Part shown: in pieces, positions 18,754 to 27,902 of the stretch
Position numbering within the stretch: the first letter of the stretch is position 1
Layout: the number at the start of each line of letters is the position of its first letter
Source: Daejeonella sp. H1SJ63
GTDB lineage: Bacteria; Bacteroidota; Bacteroidia; Sphingobacteriales; Sphingobacteriaceae
Direction: 5' to 3'
NCBI RefSeq assembly: GCF_029360775.1
Contig: NZ_JARKMZ010000010.1
Coordinates: forward strand, 115,929-179,928
DNA: 64,000 nt
Position numbers and translations under genes: made by a program
The notes under the pieces: generated by a model
Seen by the model: only the letters and a program-made list of their open reading frames with translations
Told to the model about the DNA's origin: nothing
The model's database searches: none

Positions 18754-19689
18754 ATGGAAAAAGACAGAAGAAACTTTATTAAGGCCTCAGCGGCAGGGTC
18801 TGCAGCATTACTTTTATCATCCTTAGAATCATTTTCCATGCCTACTGGCCAGGATCCTGCAGTAAACAGGAATTATGATTTAAAAATACTTGCCACCAGC
18901 TGGGGTTTTCAGGGTACAATTGATGCTTTTTGTGCTAAAGCAAAGAAAGAAGGTTATGATGGGATAGAGCTTTGGTGGCCCAGTAATAACAAAAAGGCAC
19001 AGGATGATATATTTGCCGCTTTGAAAACACACGGTCTCGAAATTGGATTTCTTTGCGGAGGCTCTCAACCCAATCCTCAGGAGCATCTCGACTTTTATAA
19101 GAAAATGATCGATGCGGCAGCAAAGCAGGATATTAAAAGGCCTTTATACATCAATAACCATTCAGGAAAAGATTATTATAGTTTTGATGATAACAGTAAG
19201 TTTATAGAACATAGTCTGGCTCTGGCAAAAGAAACAGGTATTCTGATCTGTCATGAAACTCATCGGGGCAGGATGCTTTATGCTGCCCATGTTACCCGCG
19301 AATTTCTGAGAAGATTTCCCGATCTCCGTCTGACTCTGGATATTTCACACTGGTGCAATGTGCATGAAAGTCTCTTAGCAGATCAGAAGGAAACTGTTGA
19401 CCTTGCATTAGATCGTACAGATCATATTCATGCCAGAATCGGGCATCCGGAAGGCCCTCAGGTAAATGATCCGCGGGCGCCTGAATGGGAACCTGTAGTT
19501 AAACAGCATTTTGAATGGTGGGATAAGATTGTAGAAAGAAAAAAGCAGAGGGGAGAACGAATGACCATTCTTACCGAGTTTGGTCCGCCTGATTATATGC
19601 CAACTTATCCTTATACCAGACAACCTTTGGCCGATCAATGGGCAATTAATGTGCATATGATGCATCTGTTAAGAAAGCGATATTCCTGA
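18754..19689 (+). CDS. Exported sugar phosphate isomerase/epimerase-like TIM barrel protein
   Basis: 311 residues with a Tat-type leader (DRRNFIKA, residues 4-11, then a short hydrophobic stretch). The rest matches the AP endonuclease 2/xylose isomerase-like TIM barrel: KKEGYDGIELWWP, HETHRGRML, LDISHWCNVHES and DHIHARIGHPEG contain the usual Glu, His and Asp metal ligands. The substrate is unknown. Export by Tat and the position between DUF1501 and a cytochrome-LRR protein suggest that it acts in the periplasm on the same substrate as its neighbours. Confidence 0.85.
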   Translation: MEKDRRNFIKASAAGSAALLLSSLESFSMPTGQDPAVNRNYDLKILATSWGFQGTIDAFCAKAKKEGYDGIELWWPSNNKKAQDDIFAALKTHGLEIGFLCGGSQPNPQEHLDFYKKMIDAAAKQDIKRPLYINNHSGKDYYSFDDNSKFIEHSLALAKETGILICHETHRGRMLYAAHVTREFLRRFPDLRLTLDISHWCNVHESLLADQKETVDLALDRTDHIHARIGHPEGPQVNDPRAPEWEPVVKQHFEWWDKIVERKKQRGERMTILTEFGPPDYMPTYPYTRQPLADQWAINVHMMHLLRKRYS

Positions 19690-19705
19690 TTTTGAAGATT
19701 TCTGA

Positions 19706-21127
19706 ATGAATATATTAGCTGTTTTACTGTTCAGTTTTACTGATTTTATCGGGACATTTCATCCATTACTGGTTCACTTGCCGATCGGGATACTCCTGCT
19801 TGCCGCACTTTTTCAATTGCTGTCGCAAAGGGAGAAATTTCAGGGCTTGGCCCCTGCTGTAAGTATTGCACTATTTTTTGGTATGGTAAGTGCTATAGCA
19901 TCCTGTATAAGCGGATACTTACTTTCAGATTCAGGAGATTATGATGAGGCATTGATCTTTAAGCATCAATGGTTTGGGATCGCGCTTGCACTCACATCAA
20001 TTGCCGCCTGGTTATCTGAACGGTATAAAGTGCAGAATAAATTGCTGCCCTGGCTGATTGTATTTCTGATATTTATGACGGGGCATTACGGTGGCTCAAT
20101 TACGCATGGTTCGGGTTATTTAACAAAAGCATTTTCATCTTCAGGAAAACTGACTGAGCAGAAAAGAAAGCCAATTCCTGATGTTCAGCAGGCAGTGGCG
20201 TATCAGGATATAATTAAGCCCATTCTGATGTCGAAGTGTTATAAATGTCATGGGCCCGACAAGCAAAAAGGTAAATTGCGGCTGGATATTCCTGATCTGA
20301 TTTTGAAAGGGGGAAAAGGAGGGCAGGTGATCGTAGCAGGAAATACTGATGAAAGTGAACTGATCAAGAGAATTCTGTTATCGAAAGATAATGAAGACCA
20401 TATGCCTCCGGTTGAGCAGCCACAACTTACAAAAGCTGAAATGGAATTGATTCACTGGTGGATTGGAAGTGGTGCAGATTTTGATAAAAAGGTAAATGCT
20501 CTGGCACAGTCTGATAAAATTAAGCCTGTGCTTATTGCTCTGCAATCTGAAGAGGTTAAAGAGGCAGTCAAATTTTCTGATATACCTGAAAATGAGGTGG
20601 TAGCGGCCGATTCTAAAATTATTAAGGAACTGTTGAACAGGGGGGTGGCCTTGATTCCTGTGACAAAAAACAGTAATTATTTATCAGCAAATTTTGTGGC
20701 GGTTGATACCATCAGTGTTCAGGATCTGAAATTGCTGGAACAATTAAATCAGCAGCTGATCTGGCTGAAACTTGGAGATTCAAATATCGGAGATAAAGAT
20801 CTGAGAAGTATTGCAAAGCTTAATTCACTGACGCGTTTATCAATTGAGCGGACTGCAGTGACCGACAAGGGAATTGGGGAACTCAGGAACCTTTCTCAGC
20901 TCCAATACCTTAATTTGCTGGGCACAAAGATTAGTGCTGAGGGCCTGATGCAATTGAAAGGCCTCAATAAGCTCAGTCAGCTATTTCTTTATAAGACGAC
21001 TATCTCTCCTGCCAATTTTGCAGAAATCAAAAAAGTATTCCCAAAAGTACAAATTGACACAGGAGGATATAAATTGCAGTTTCTTGAAAGTGATACAGTT
21101 GAACTCAAAACAGCCGGGAAAAAATAA
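19706..21127 (+). CDS. DUF2231 membrane domain - cytochrome c - leucine-rich repeat fusion protein
   Basis: 473 residues with three parts. Residues 15-135 form a four-helix membrane domain of the DUF2231 type (FIGTFHPLLVHLPIGILLLA). Residues about 160-260 are a planctomycete-type cytochrome domain with haem motif CYKCH at 178-182 and DHMPP further on. The last roughly 150 residues hold leucine-rich repeats (LKLGDSNIGDKDLRSI, LTRLSIERTAVTDKGI, LQYLNLLGTKISAEGL). The fusion would place a haem and a protein-contact surface on the periplasmic side of the membrane, probably as a partner of the upstream DUF1549/DUF1553 and DUF1501 proteins. Confidence 0.83.
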   Translation: MNILAVLLFSFTDFIGTFHPLLVHLPIGILLLAALFQLLSQREKFQGLAPAVSIALFFGMVSAIASCISGYLLSDSGDYDEALIFKHQWFGIALALTSIAAWLSERYKVQNKLLPWLIVFLIFMTGHYGGSITHGSGYLTKAFSSSGKLTEQKRKPIPDVQQAVAYQDIIKPILMSKCYKCHGPDKQKGKLRLDIPDLILKGGKGGQVIVAGNTDESELIKRILLSKDNEDHMPPVEQPQLTKAEMELIHWWIGSGADFDKKVNALAQSDKIKPVLIALQSEEVKEAVKFSDIPENEVVAADSKIIKELLNRGVALIPVTKNSNYLSANFVAVDTISVQDLKLLEQLNQQLIWLKLGDSNIGDKDLRSIAKLNSLTRLSIERTAVTDKGIGELRNLSQLQYLNLLGTKISAEGLMQLKGLNKLSQLFLYKTTISPANFAEIKKVFPKVQIDTGGYKLQFLESDTVELKTAGKK

Positions 21128-21214
21128 TCTTTGTACAATTTAACGCTCTGTTTATATGAGTTAAAATTAAAAAAATCATATTTGTTTTTAAATTGATCAA
21201 ATACTTTAAATGAT

Positions 21215-22051
21215 ATGGAAAATAATATAAAGAATCAATCAAGGCGGAAGTTTATACAGCAGGTTTCATTTGCTTCGGCTTTGCTTCTTACAGGAAAAAT
21301 AACTGACCTTTCTGCAGAGGAAGTCTTTGATTCAAAAGCAAAAGTGAAACTGAGGTTTGTTGCTGCATCTGATTTTCATTATGGTCAGCCTGATACTGCA
21401 TATGATGAAATGACTCAAACAGTGATTAAGCAGATCAATTTGATTAACAAAACAAATCGTATTGATTTTTGTCTGATTAACGGTGATATCATTCATAATG
21501 AAAAATCTTTTCTTCCACAGGTAAAGAAAAAAATCGATGAGCTGGATATGCCATATTATGTGGCCAGAGGTAATCATGACATGGTTACTGAAGAATTCTG
21601 GAATCAGGTTTGGAACATGCCTTTGAATTATAGTTTTGAGTTTAAGGATTCAGCTTTTATCATTGCTGATACTGCTAATGAACAGGGAGAGTATTTATCT
21701 CCGGATCTGAAGTGGATGGAAGAAAGACTAAACTACTTTAAGAATAAAAAGAACGTATTTCTGGTACTACACATTCCGCAGGCAAAATGGACAAAACATG
21801 CCATTGATACCCCGGCATTTTTTGAACTGATCAAAAAGTATCCAAACATTCGTCTTGGATTGCATGGTCACGAACATGATCAGGATGGTGTGAAAATGGC
21901 TGATAAGACACCATTCTTATTTGACTCGCACGTTGGTGGAGCATGGGGAACCCCTTATAAAGGTTTCAGGGTAGTAGAACTGCTGAATGACGGTACAATC
22001 ATTACCTATATGATGAACCCAACTGAGAAAATGGGCGAACTCAGGTATTAA
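21215..22051 (+). CDS. Tat-exported metallophosphoesterase
   Basis: 278 residues with a Tat-like leader (SRRKFIQQ, residues 9-16). The calcineurin-like phosphoesterase metal motifs are all present: ASDFHYG (Asp53, His55), NGDIIHN, RGNHD and LHGHEHD. The substrate could be a phosphodiester, a nucleotide or a sugar phosphate. It ends the plus-strand run that starts at 14492, 87 bp behind the cytochrome-LRR gene, so it may have its own promoter. A strong terminator follows. Confidence 0.85.
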   Translation: MENNIKNQSRRKFIQQVSFASALLLTGKITDLSAEEVFDSKAKVKLRFVAASDFHYGQPDTAYDEMTQTVIKQINLINKTNRIDFCLINGDIIHNEKSFLPQVKKKIDELDMPYYVARGNHDMVTEEFWNQVWNMPLNYSFEFKDSAFIIADTANEQGEYLSPDLKWMEERLNYFKNKKNVFLVLHIPQAKWTKHAIDTPAFFELIKKYPNIRLGLHGHEHDQDGVKMADKTPFLFDSHVGGAWGTPYKGFRVVELLNDGTIITYMMNPTEKMGELRY

Positions 22052-22060
22052 TAGTATTAA

Positions 22061-22104
22061 TAAACAAAAAGATCCGATGAACTATCATCGGATCTTTTTG
22101 TTTA
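22061..22104. terminator. Bidirectional terminator between convergent genes
   Basis: A perfect 20 bp inverted repeat (22061-22080 and 22085-22104) with a 4 nt loop ACTA. AAAAAG and CTTTTT flank the GC core, so it can end transcription from both sides: the metallophosphoesterase gene on the plus strand and the TonB receptor gene on the minus strand. Confidence 0.92.
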
Positions 22105-22125
22105 ACAGAATGATCTTTTACTGAA

Positions 22126-24234
22126 TTATAAAGTCATCTTCACTCCTCCAAAGTAGTTCCTTAGCGGAGCTGCATTAAAATATCTTCCTCCAAAAGCATT
22201 CAGGTCATTACCAAGGCTATAGGTCTCATTTAAGAGATTGTCTATACCTGCAAAGAAATCAAGTCCGGGTTTTCCCTGTTTAGATTTACTTCTCCAGCCA
22301 GCCTTGAAGTGAACCAGATTAAAATCTTTTGAGAATACGCTGTTCGCGTCATTCAATGCAATTTTCGATGTGTAATTGTGCTGGGCAAACAGATAAAAAT
22401 TCTTAGGGAAACGGAAGTCCAATCCACTGATAATTACAGCTCTTGGCGTTCCGGTCAGCCTGTTTCCTGAGTAATTAGCTGTTCCGTTATAATAATCTCT
22501 GAAGAAATATTTGCTCAGGGTATAGCTGTTCTGAATTTGCAAGCCGTTTAATAAGCCCTTAGATCCCGGTGCGATAAGCCAATAGCTGGACTGAGTTTCA
22601 ATACCTGTTTGTCTGGTTCCGCCTGCATTCAGGTAAAACTCTGTGTCGTTTGCATTAACACGACGTACAATGGCATTCTCAAGTCTGTACTGGAATACAG
22701 AAGCATCCAGCCAAAGCCTGTCATTGTTGTTGCGAAGTCTGAATCCTGCTTCATAGTTCCAGCCTGTTTCTGACTCCAGTCCGGTATTGATAATATTATC
22801 AGATGCTCTGACTTCGGCAATTGTAGGGATAGAGTATCCTCTGCTTACTGAAGAGCGCAATGCCAGATTATTATTCAGTTGGTATGACATGGCAAATCTT
22901 GGCATGAATTCAGGATCGAACTTGCGCTCAAATCTGGTCGCATAACTTCTGATATCTTTAGAGAACAAATATTTATAATGATTGATACTTGCTGCAGCTT
23001 CTGCCGTAAATCTTTTACCGATATTTACTGAATAGCGGGTAAAATAAAAAAACTGGTTTGAAGTAATATCATCCTGAGCCTGCATTTTACCTTTTTCGCC
23101 TCTAAGATTATCATAGTTGGAGATGTCAGCTGCTGTTCTTTGTAATTCCAGTCCTGCATTCCATTTCCAGCTGATTTTAGCATCTTCTTTTCCTGATAAT
23201 TCCAGATAAGTTCTTAATCCGGCAGTATTTTCATTACGGATTTCATAATTGGTAATGAATGGATTCAGGTAATCTGTATGAGTCCCGTAAACAGCGATGA
23301 CATGTTTAAGTTTTTCGGTGATACGGGCATCATTAACAACTCCGGCATAGAAAGTATTGTTTTCAATCCTTGCCTTTTGTGCCACTGGCCCTGCCGCAAA
23401 GTTAGTAGACGGTCTTGCAGCCTGTGGATTTGCAGTATATTGGGCCAGGGTTAATCCTCCCGGAGTTTTATATTCAAGATCTGAAACGAAAGCAAGGACT
23501 CTCAGCTGACTTGTTTCTTTAGCATAATTCAAACGATACATCAATTGAGCATAATGACGGCTCATTGCACTATGTTCACGATAGCCATCAGATTTTTGGT
23601 AGGAATGATTGATATTCAGGTACTGATTATTCATTTTTTTCTGAATAGCCAGTTTTTCCTGAAATAAACCATAAGACCCGCCACTGATACCTGCTGAAGC
23701 ATAGCTGCTGTCTGCATTTCTATCCAAAGGGTTCAGTAATACCACACCCCCTGAATTGGCACCGAATATACTTCCATCCGGACCTTTTAAAACTTCAATA
23801 TTGCTGATGCTGTTCACATCAATAAGGTTCAGATAGGTATTCCCTCCGGCATCAGTCAGCGGAAACTCATCCAGATAGATCTTTACATTTCTTACTCCGA
23901 ATGGCGAGCGTAATAAGCTTCCGCGGATGGATAAACGATAACTGCCCGGGGATCTTTCTTCCATTCTGATTCCTGGAACAGAGTTCAGGGCAGGTAACAT
24001 GCTGATACCCGGCTGATCACGTAATTGCTTACTGCTGATTACGCTTACCGAAGAAGGTACCTGAAGAATAGGCTGTTCAGATAAATAGGCTTTGATGGTG
24101 ATTTCTTTTACCTTCTGAACAGAGTCTATTTTGTTTTGAGAAAATCCTGCATTAATGATCAGGAGGCCGGCCAAACTTAGTCTGAGGCTCTTAGAACTAA
24201 AATATCTGCGTATATTCATTACTGAGATTGCCAT
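22126..24234 (-). CDS. TonB-dependent outer membrane receptor
   Basis: 702-residue outer membrane beta-barrel receptor for energy-dependent uptake of a large ligand such as a siderophore or haem-like compound. A signal peptide (about residues 10-32, ending in GFSQ) is followed by a TonB-box-like segment, a plug domain (VPSSVSVISSKQLRDQPG to VLKGPDGSIFGANSGGVV) and a 22-strand-type barrel ending in an aromatic-rich strand and a final Leu. The size and the lack of a CarboxypepD_reg-like N-terminal extension resemble FecA/FhuA-type iron receptors rather than SusC. The ligand is unknown. An alternative start is the ATG five codons downstream. A perfect dyad lies just before the start. Confidence 0.9.
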   Translation of the reverse strand: MAISVMNIRRYFSSKSLRLSLAGLLIINAGFSQNKIDSVQKVKEITIKAYLSEQPILQVPSSVSVISSKQLRDQPGISMLPALNSVPGIRMEERSPGSYRLSIRGSLLRSPFGVRNVKIYLDEFPLTDAGGNTYLNLIDVNSISNIEVLKGPDGSIFGANSGGVVLLNPLDRNADSSYASAGISGGSYGLFQEKLAIQKKMNNQYLNINHSYQKSDGYREHSAMSRHYAQLMYRLNYAKETSQLRVLAFVSDLEYKTPGGLTLAQYTANPQAARPSTNFAAGPVAQKARIENNTFYAGVVNDARITEKLKHVIAVYGTHTDYLNPFITNYEIRNENTAGLRTYLELSGKEDAKISWKWNAGLELQRTAADISNYDNLRGEKGKMQAQDDITSNQFFYFTRYSVNIGKRFTAEAAASINHYKYLFSKDIRSYATRFERKFDPEFMPRFAMSYQLNNNLALRSSVSRGYSIPTIAEVRASDNIINTGLESETGWNYEAGFRLRNNNDRLWLDASVFQYRLENAIVRRVNANDTEFYLNAGGTRQTGIETQSSYWLIAPGSKGLLNGLQIQNSYTLSKYFFRDYYNGTANYSGNRLTGTPRAVIISGLDFRFPKNFYLFAQHNYTSKIALNDANSVFSKDFNLVHFKAGWRSKSKQGKPGLDFFAGIDNLLNETYSLGNDLNAFGGRYFNAAPLRNYFGGVKMTL

Positions 24235-24246
24235 TTATTTTAAGGC

Positions 24247-24271
24247 GTCGCTAATTTATCAAATTAGCGAC
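24247..24271 (-). promoter_or_regulatory. Perfect 11 bp dyad upstream of the TonB receptor gene
   Basis: GTCGCTAATTT and AAATTAGCGAC are separated by 3 nt, 12 nt before the receptor ATG on the minus strand, with TTTTAA/TTAAAA extending the symmetry outward. It can form an RNA hairpin over the translation start region or act as an operator. It does not resemble the classical Fur box. Confidence 0.5.
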
Positions 24272-24338
24272 TTTAAAATTGCTCTAAATGGAATATTGGT
24301 GTAAAATTTTTGAGTGAATTGACAGAATTAAGGATATC

Positions 24339-24764
24339 TTACTCGATTATTATCCTGTCAGAATAAATACCTAATCTGGTTTGCCTTCGTTCATCAAATG
24401 TTCCATGCTCTATGGTTAAGAGGTATTTGTCTCCCGAATCATTCCCATTAGAAAATTTAGGGTTCAAAAAGGGGCCAGCTGAAAATAAGTGCCAGATTGG
24501 ATATTCATCATATTCAGCCACATTGATCAGCACTTTATGACTGATTTCATGACTCTCCGCTTGTTTTGAACTGCCAGATCTATTTGCAATCAGAAATAGC
24601 CTGATCATGAAATGATCGGCTCTGATTTTCATGCTGGAATCGATACTGCCTAGAAGTTTACTAATAGATTTTGTTTTGACAGACTTTACAGAAGGGCTTG
24701 CTGATTGTCCGTAACTTATTAAATAGTAATTTACCAAAAACAGACAGATGGTAATAAATTTCAT
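24339..24764 (-). CDS. Small secreted protein of unknown function
   Basis: 141 residues with a clear signal peptide (KFITICLFLVNYYLISYGQ, cleavage probably after Gly19 or Gln20). The mature part is polar, with no cysteines and no motif I recognise; it contains YPIWHLFSAGPFLNP and ends RLGIYSDRIIIE. It is transcribed toward the TonB receptor gene, 104 bp upstream of it, but the dyad and the gap leave it open whether they share a transcript. No function is proposed. Confidence 0.65.
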   Translation of the reverse strand: MKFITICLFLVNYYLISYGQSASPSVKSVKTKSISKLLGSIDSSMKIRADHFMIRLFLIANRSGSSKQAESHEISHKVLINVAEYDEYPIWHLFSAGPFLNPKFSNGNDSGDKYLLTIEHGTFDERRQTRLGIYSDRIIIE

Positions 24765-24837
24765 CCTGAAAAGATTAATAAATCAAGATACAAAGATTCA
24801 GTATCCGGCTTTCAAAATTTTGCAGATTAACCGGCAT

Positions 24838-24867
24838 AAAAAAGCCCATTCGATTTCGGATGGGCTT
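24838..24867 (-). terminator. Terminator after dnaJ
   Basis: AAGCCCATTCG (24842-24852) pairs with CGGATGGGCTT (24857-24867) with one G-T wobble and a 4 nt loop. On the minus strand the hairpin is followed by six T residues. It ends the grpE-dnaJ transcript. Confidence 0.85.
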
Positions 24868-24892
24868 AATATTTTATGGGTATTAATTTGAT

Positions 24893-26065
24893 TTATTCGA
24901 AATATTCTTTCATTTTATCGAAAAAGCTTTTCTCATTTTTACCTGGTTGTGGTTTAAAGTTCGGTGATTCTCTGAGTTTATCCAGCATTTCACGTTCATC
25001 TTTAGAGAGTGCTTTCGGAGTCCAGATATTTACATAGATCAGTTGGTCACCTTTATGATATGAATTTACTTCAGGCACCCCTTTCCCTTTCAGACGTAAT
25101 ATTTTTCCTCCTTGTGTGCCGGGTTCGATTTTGATCTTTGCTTTTCCATCGATAGTCGGAACCTCTACACTGGCACCAATTGCAGCATCAATAAAGCTGA
25201 TATGCAGGTCATGAATGACATTGTTGCCCTCGCGTTTTAAACTGTCATGAGGAATCTCTTCAATAAGAATGATCAGATCACCGGGAATGCCACCTCTTGG
25301 AGCGGCATTTCCTTTTCCGCTCATGGATAACTGCATACCCTCACTAACTCCTGCAGGAATATTGATGCTGATTGTTTCTTCACCTCTCATTAGTCCCTCG
25401 CCATGACAACTGGTACATTTTGAGGTAATCTGAGTGCCTTCACCATTGCAGGTAGGGCAGGTGCTGGTAGTTTGCATCTGTCCGAGAATAGTGTTGGTTA
25501 CTCTTCTTACAGCTCCGCTTCCGTTACATGTCTGGCAGGTATTGAAAGATGATTTGTCTTTAGCTCCGCTGCCATCACATGTAGAACATACTACCTGTTT
25601 ATTTACTTTGACCTTTTTCTCAACACCTTTGGCAATCTCTTCGAGGCTTAGTTTTACTTTAATGCGCAGATTGCTTCCTCTTGCCGCACGACGTCCTCCG
25701 CGTGATTGCTGCTGGCCTCCGAAGAAACTGTCAAAAGGACTGCCACCACCGCCGCCGCCACCAAAAATGTCACCGAACTGGCTGAATATATCTTCCATGT
25801 TCATATGACCACCACCATAGCCACCGCCATTTGGGCTGGATGCGCCTCCGGCATGACCAAACTGGTCATATCTTTTCTTTTTCTCAGGGTTACTCAAAAC
25901 TTCATAAGCTTCGGCAGCTTCCTTGAAGTTTTCTTCCGACTGTTTATCACCCGGGTTTTTATCCGGATGATATTTAATAGCCATTTTGCGATAAGCTTTC
26001 TTTATCTCATCTGCACTTGAGCTGCGTGTAACTCCAAGTATGTCGTAATAATCTCTTTTAGCCAT
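24893..26065 (-). CDS. dnaJ: Molecular chaperone DnaJ
   Basis: Hsp40 co-chaperone that delivers unfolded proteins to DnaK and stimulates its ATPase. 390 residues: J domain with HPD at 33-35, Gly/Phe-rich linker ([29 protein letters not shown] in shortened form), four CxxCxGxG zinc motifs ([32 protein letters not shown]) and the C-terminal substrate-binding domain. Full type I architecture. It lies 54 bp behind grpE; dnaK is not in the window. Confidence 0.97.
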   Translation of the reverse strand: MAKRDYYDILGVTRSSSADEIKKAYRKMAIKYHPDKNPGDKQSEENFKEAAEAYEVLSNPEKKKRYDQFGHAGGASSPNGGGYGGGHMNMEDIFSQFGDIFGGGGGGGSPFDSFFGGQQQSRGGRRAARGSNLRIKVKLSLEEIAKGVEKKVKVNKQVVCSTCDGSGAKDKSSFNTCQTCNGSGAVRRVTNTILGQMQTTSTCPTCNGEGTQITSKCTSCHGEGLMRGEETISINIPAGVSEGMQLSMSGKGNAAPRGGIPGDLIILIEEIPHDSLKREGNNVIHDLHISFIDAAIGASVEVPTIDGKAKIKIEPGTQGGKILRLKGKGVPEVNSYHKGDQLIYVNIWTPKALSKDEREMLDKLRESPNFKPQPGKNEKSFFDKMKEYFE

Positions 26066-26085
26066 TTTTATTTAAAACACGATAT

Positions 26086-26107
26086 GCTTTTTTGCCAGCA
26101 AAAAAGC
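26086..26107. other. Perfect hairpin between grpE and dnaJ
   Basis: GCTTTTTTG and CAAAAAAGC form a perfect 9 bp stem with loop CCAG in the 54 bp between grpE and dnaJ. No T run follows on the minus strand, so it may be an intercistronic processing or stability element instead of a terminator. Confidence 0.4.
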
Positions 26108-26119
26108 TTTCATATTATT

Positions 26120-26734
26120 TTATGCTCCGATAATAACTTTTGCAAAACGTATTACCTTGTCATGAAGGTAATACCCTTTTTCTAATTCGTCCAGAACCTT
26201 TCCCTTCATATCTTCAGACGGTGCCGGGATATTGGTGATTCCTTCATGAATATCTGCATCAAATTCAACACCTATAGACTTCATTTCTTTCAAGCCTTTC
26301 TGTGTTAAAATGTTCTTCAGCTTATGATGAACAAGTTTTACGCCTTCAGCTACAGCTTCAATATCGGTAGCGGTTTCTATAGACTTCTGGGCTCTTTCGA
26401 AATCGTCGAGTACCGGCAATAAATCGCTGATCACATCTTTACCTGCCATTTGAAGTAACTCTAAACGCTCTTTGCTTGTGCGACGCTTGAAATTATCAAA
26501 TTCAGCATATAATCTGAGGTATTTATTCTGCCAATCTGTAGCTTCTGACTTTAATTTATCCTCTTCTGTGGGTTGTGTTTCAGATGCAGTTTCAGTTGAT
26601 TCTGTCTCACTATTTACGCCATCATTACTGGTCTCATTTTCATCCAGAATCTCCTTTTGATCGATATTTTCAGTGTTTTGATTCTCTTCCATTTTAGTCT
26701 TCTTCTTTTTTTTCAATATGTCTGAAAAGTTCAT
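26120..26734 (-). CDS. grpE: Nucleotide exchange factor GrpE
   Basis: Exchange factor that releases ADP from DnaK. 204 residues: a lysine-rich start, an acidic low-complexity stretch (about 15-65), a long coiled-coil helix (DWQNKYLRLYAEFDNFKRRTSKER) and the beta domain ending KGYYLHDKVIRFAKVIIG. Length and order are typical. An internal Met at residue 15 (MEENQNT) is an alternative start and would remove the KKKKK stretch. It is upstream of dnaJ and probably the first gene of the pair. Confidence 0.93.
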   Translation of the reverse strand: MNFSDILKKKKKTKMEENQNTENIDQKEILDENETSNDGVNSETESTETASETQPTEEDKLKSEATDWQNKYLRLYAEFDNFKRRTSKERLELLQMAGKDVISDLLPVLDDFERAQKSIETATDIEAVAEGVKLVHHKLKNILTQKGLKEMKSIGVEFDADIHEGITNIPAPSEDMKGKVLDELEKGYYLHDKVIRFAKVIIGA

Positions 26735-26903
26735 GCGTAGCTATGACAATTTTTTTGCCAAAGATTAAATCAGTCAAGCTGTCAGTTATTTGCCCGGTTC
26801 TGTATGGAACAGGCATCGAACAAAGGCAGGTTTATGATCGAAGTTCGAATGAACAGGGGTATAGATCAATGATATCATTGACCCACTTTCTTTTTTCTTT
26901 CTT

Positions 26904-27584
26904 TTAAATTTTTACATCTTCATGTACAACTCCGCCTTCACACTTAATAATCCGGGAAGGGAATGTTCTGATGATATGATAATCGTGCGATGCCATGAGC
27001 ACAGCTGTACCAGCCTGACTGATTTGCTTCAGCAGAAGTACAATCTCTTCAGAAGTATCAGGATCGAGGTTGCCGGTAGGCTCATCGGCGAGTATTATTT
27101 CAGGATCATTCAAAAGCGCACGGGCAATTACTACTCGCTGCTGCTCTCCGCCTGAAAGTTCATGCGGCATCTTTTTTACCTTTGATCTGAGCCCAACTTT
27201 TTCAAGAACATCCAGTATACGTTCAGAAATCAGTCGCTGATCTTTCCAGCCCGTTGCTTTCAAAACAAATTCGAGGTTTTGCTCAATAGTTCTGTCTGTT
27301 AGCAGCTGAAAATCCTGAAAAACAATTCCCAGTTTGCGGCGAAGAAAAGGGATGTCTTTATCGGTTAATTTTTTCAGGTCGAAATCAGCAACCTGTCCGT
27401 AGCCATTGGTAATATGAAGGTCGCCATAGATAATTTTCAAAAGACTACTCTTCCCTGACCCGGTCTGGCCGATCAGAAACACAAATTCACCAGGATTTAT
27501 CTGAAGATTTACATTGCTGAGAACCAAATGTTTCTGCTGGTAAACATCAACACTTTCTAATTTTATTACGGAAGAGTTAATCAT
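26904..27584 (-). CDS. ftsE: FtsE-like cell division ABC transporter ATP-binding protein
   Basis: 226-residue ABC ATPase with Walker A GQTGSGKS (39-46), signature LSGGEQQRV, Walker [13 protein letters not shown] and switch His in SHDYH. The FtsE features [14 protein letters not shown] and TVLMASHDY are clear. FtsE works with the membrane protein FtsX to control septal cell-wall hydrolases. No ftsX gene is adjacent here. It overlaps the upstream small gene by 4 bp (ATGA), indicating translational coupling. A LolD-type ATPase is the main alternative. Confidence 0.82.
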   Translation of the reverse strand: MINSSVIKLESVDVYQQKHLVLSNVNLQINPGEFVFLIGQTGSGKSSLLKIIYGDLHITNGYGQVADFDLKKLTDKDIPFLRRKLGIVFQDFQLLTDRTIEQNLEFVLKATGWKDQRLISERILDVLEKVGLRSKVKKMPHELSGGEQQRVVIARALLNDPEIILADEPTGNLDPDTSEEIVLLLKQISQAGTAVLMASHDYHIIRTFPSRIIKCEGGVVHEDVKI

Positions 27585-27784
27585 ATATCTAATTTTAAAA
27601 TTTGCCCGAAAGGCAAGTCTTTAACTTTATTCATTATATAGTCGGTCTGCTCTGCGAAACCCGCTTTTTCAAGAGCCTTATCAGGTCTGTCTAAACGAAA
27701 ATACGCCAGAAGAGTGAATTTTTCATCACGTAACTGAACGTAATCCGGAATCTTTGCAACACCTCTAACTTTAATTACATACAT
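27581..27784 (-). CDS. Conserved small protein coupled to ftsE
   Basis: 67 residues (MYVIKVRGVAKIPDYVQLRD at the start), no signal peptide or membrane segment, rich in charged residues, ending [10 protein letters not shown] do not recognise a named family, although the composition and the ATGA overlap with ftsE support it as a real gene. The ATG at 27784 is preferred to the TTG one codon upstream. No function is proposed. Confidence 0.65.
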   Translation of the reverse strand: MYVIKVRGVAKIPDYVQLRDEKFTLLAYFRLDRPDKALEKAGFAEQTDYIMNKVKDLPFGQILKLDI

Positions 27785-27801
27785 CAACCAAAGTTAAATA
27801 A

Positions 27802-27902
27802 TTAGTATTGAGTATTGAGTATTTAGTGTTGAGATTTATAAGAGTTGCATTTCAAATTAGCAGCCCCTGATCTAACTACTAATTACTAAATACTAACTAC
27901 TG
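27802..27902. repeat. Dispersed intergenic repeat, copy A
   Basis: AT-rich element with TTAG/TATT/GAG words on the left and their reverse complements (CTAACTACT, TACTAAATACTAAC) on the right, around a core ATTTCAAATTAGCAGCC. It fills the gap between the small ftsE-linked gene and the stop codon of the LuxC-like gene. Related copies lie at 39205-39279 and, inverted, at 41018-41175. Confidence 0.6.

Noticed and set aside
24235..24338. Cobalamin or other riboswitch before the TonB receptor
   Set aside because: The gap is only about 100 bp and shows only one small hairpin without any conserved riboswitch core.
25434..26020. Plus-strand frames opposite dnaJ
   Set aside because: They are shadows of the Gly-rich and Cys-rich dnaJ coding sequence, visible as long Pro/Thr/Leu-rich runs.
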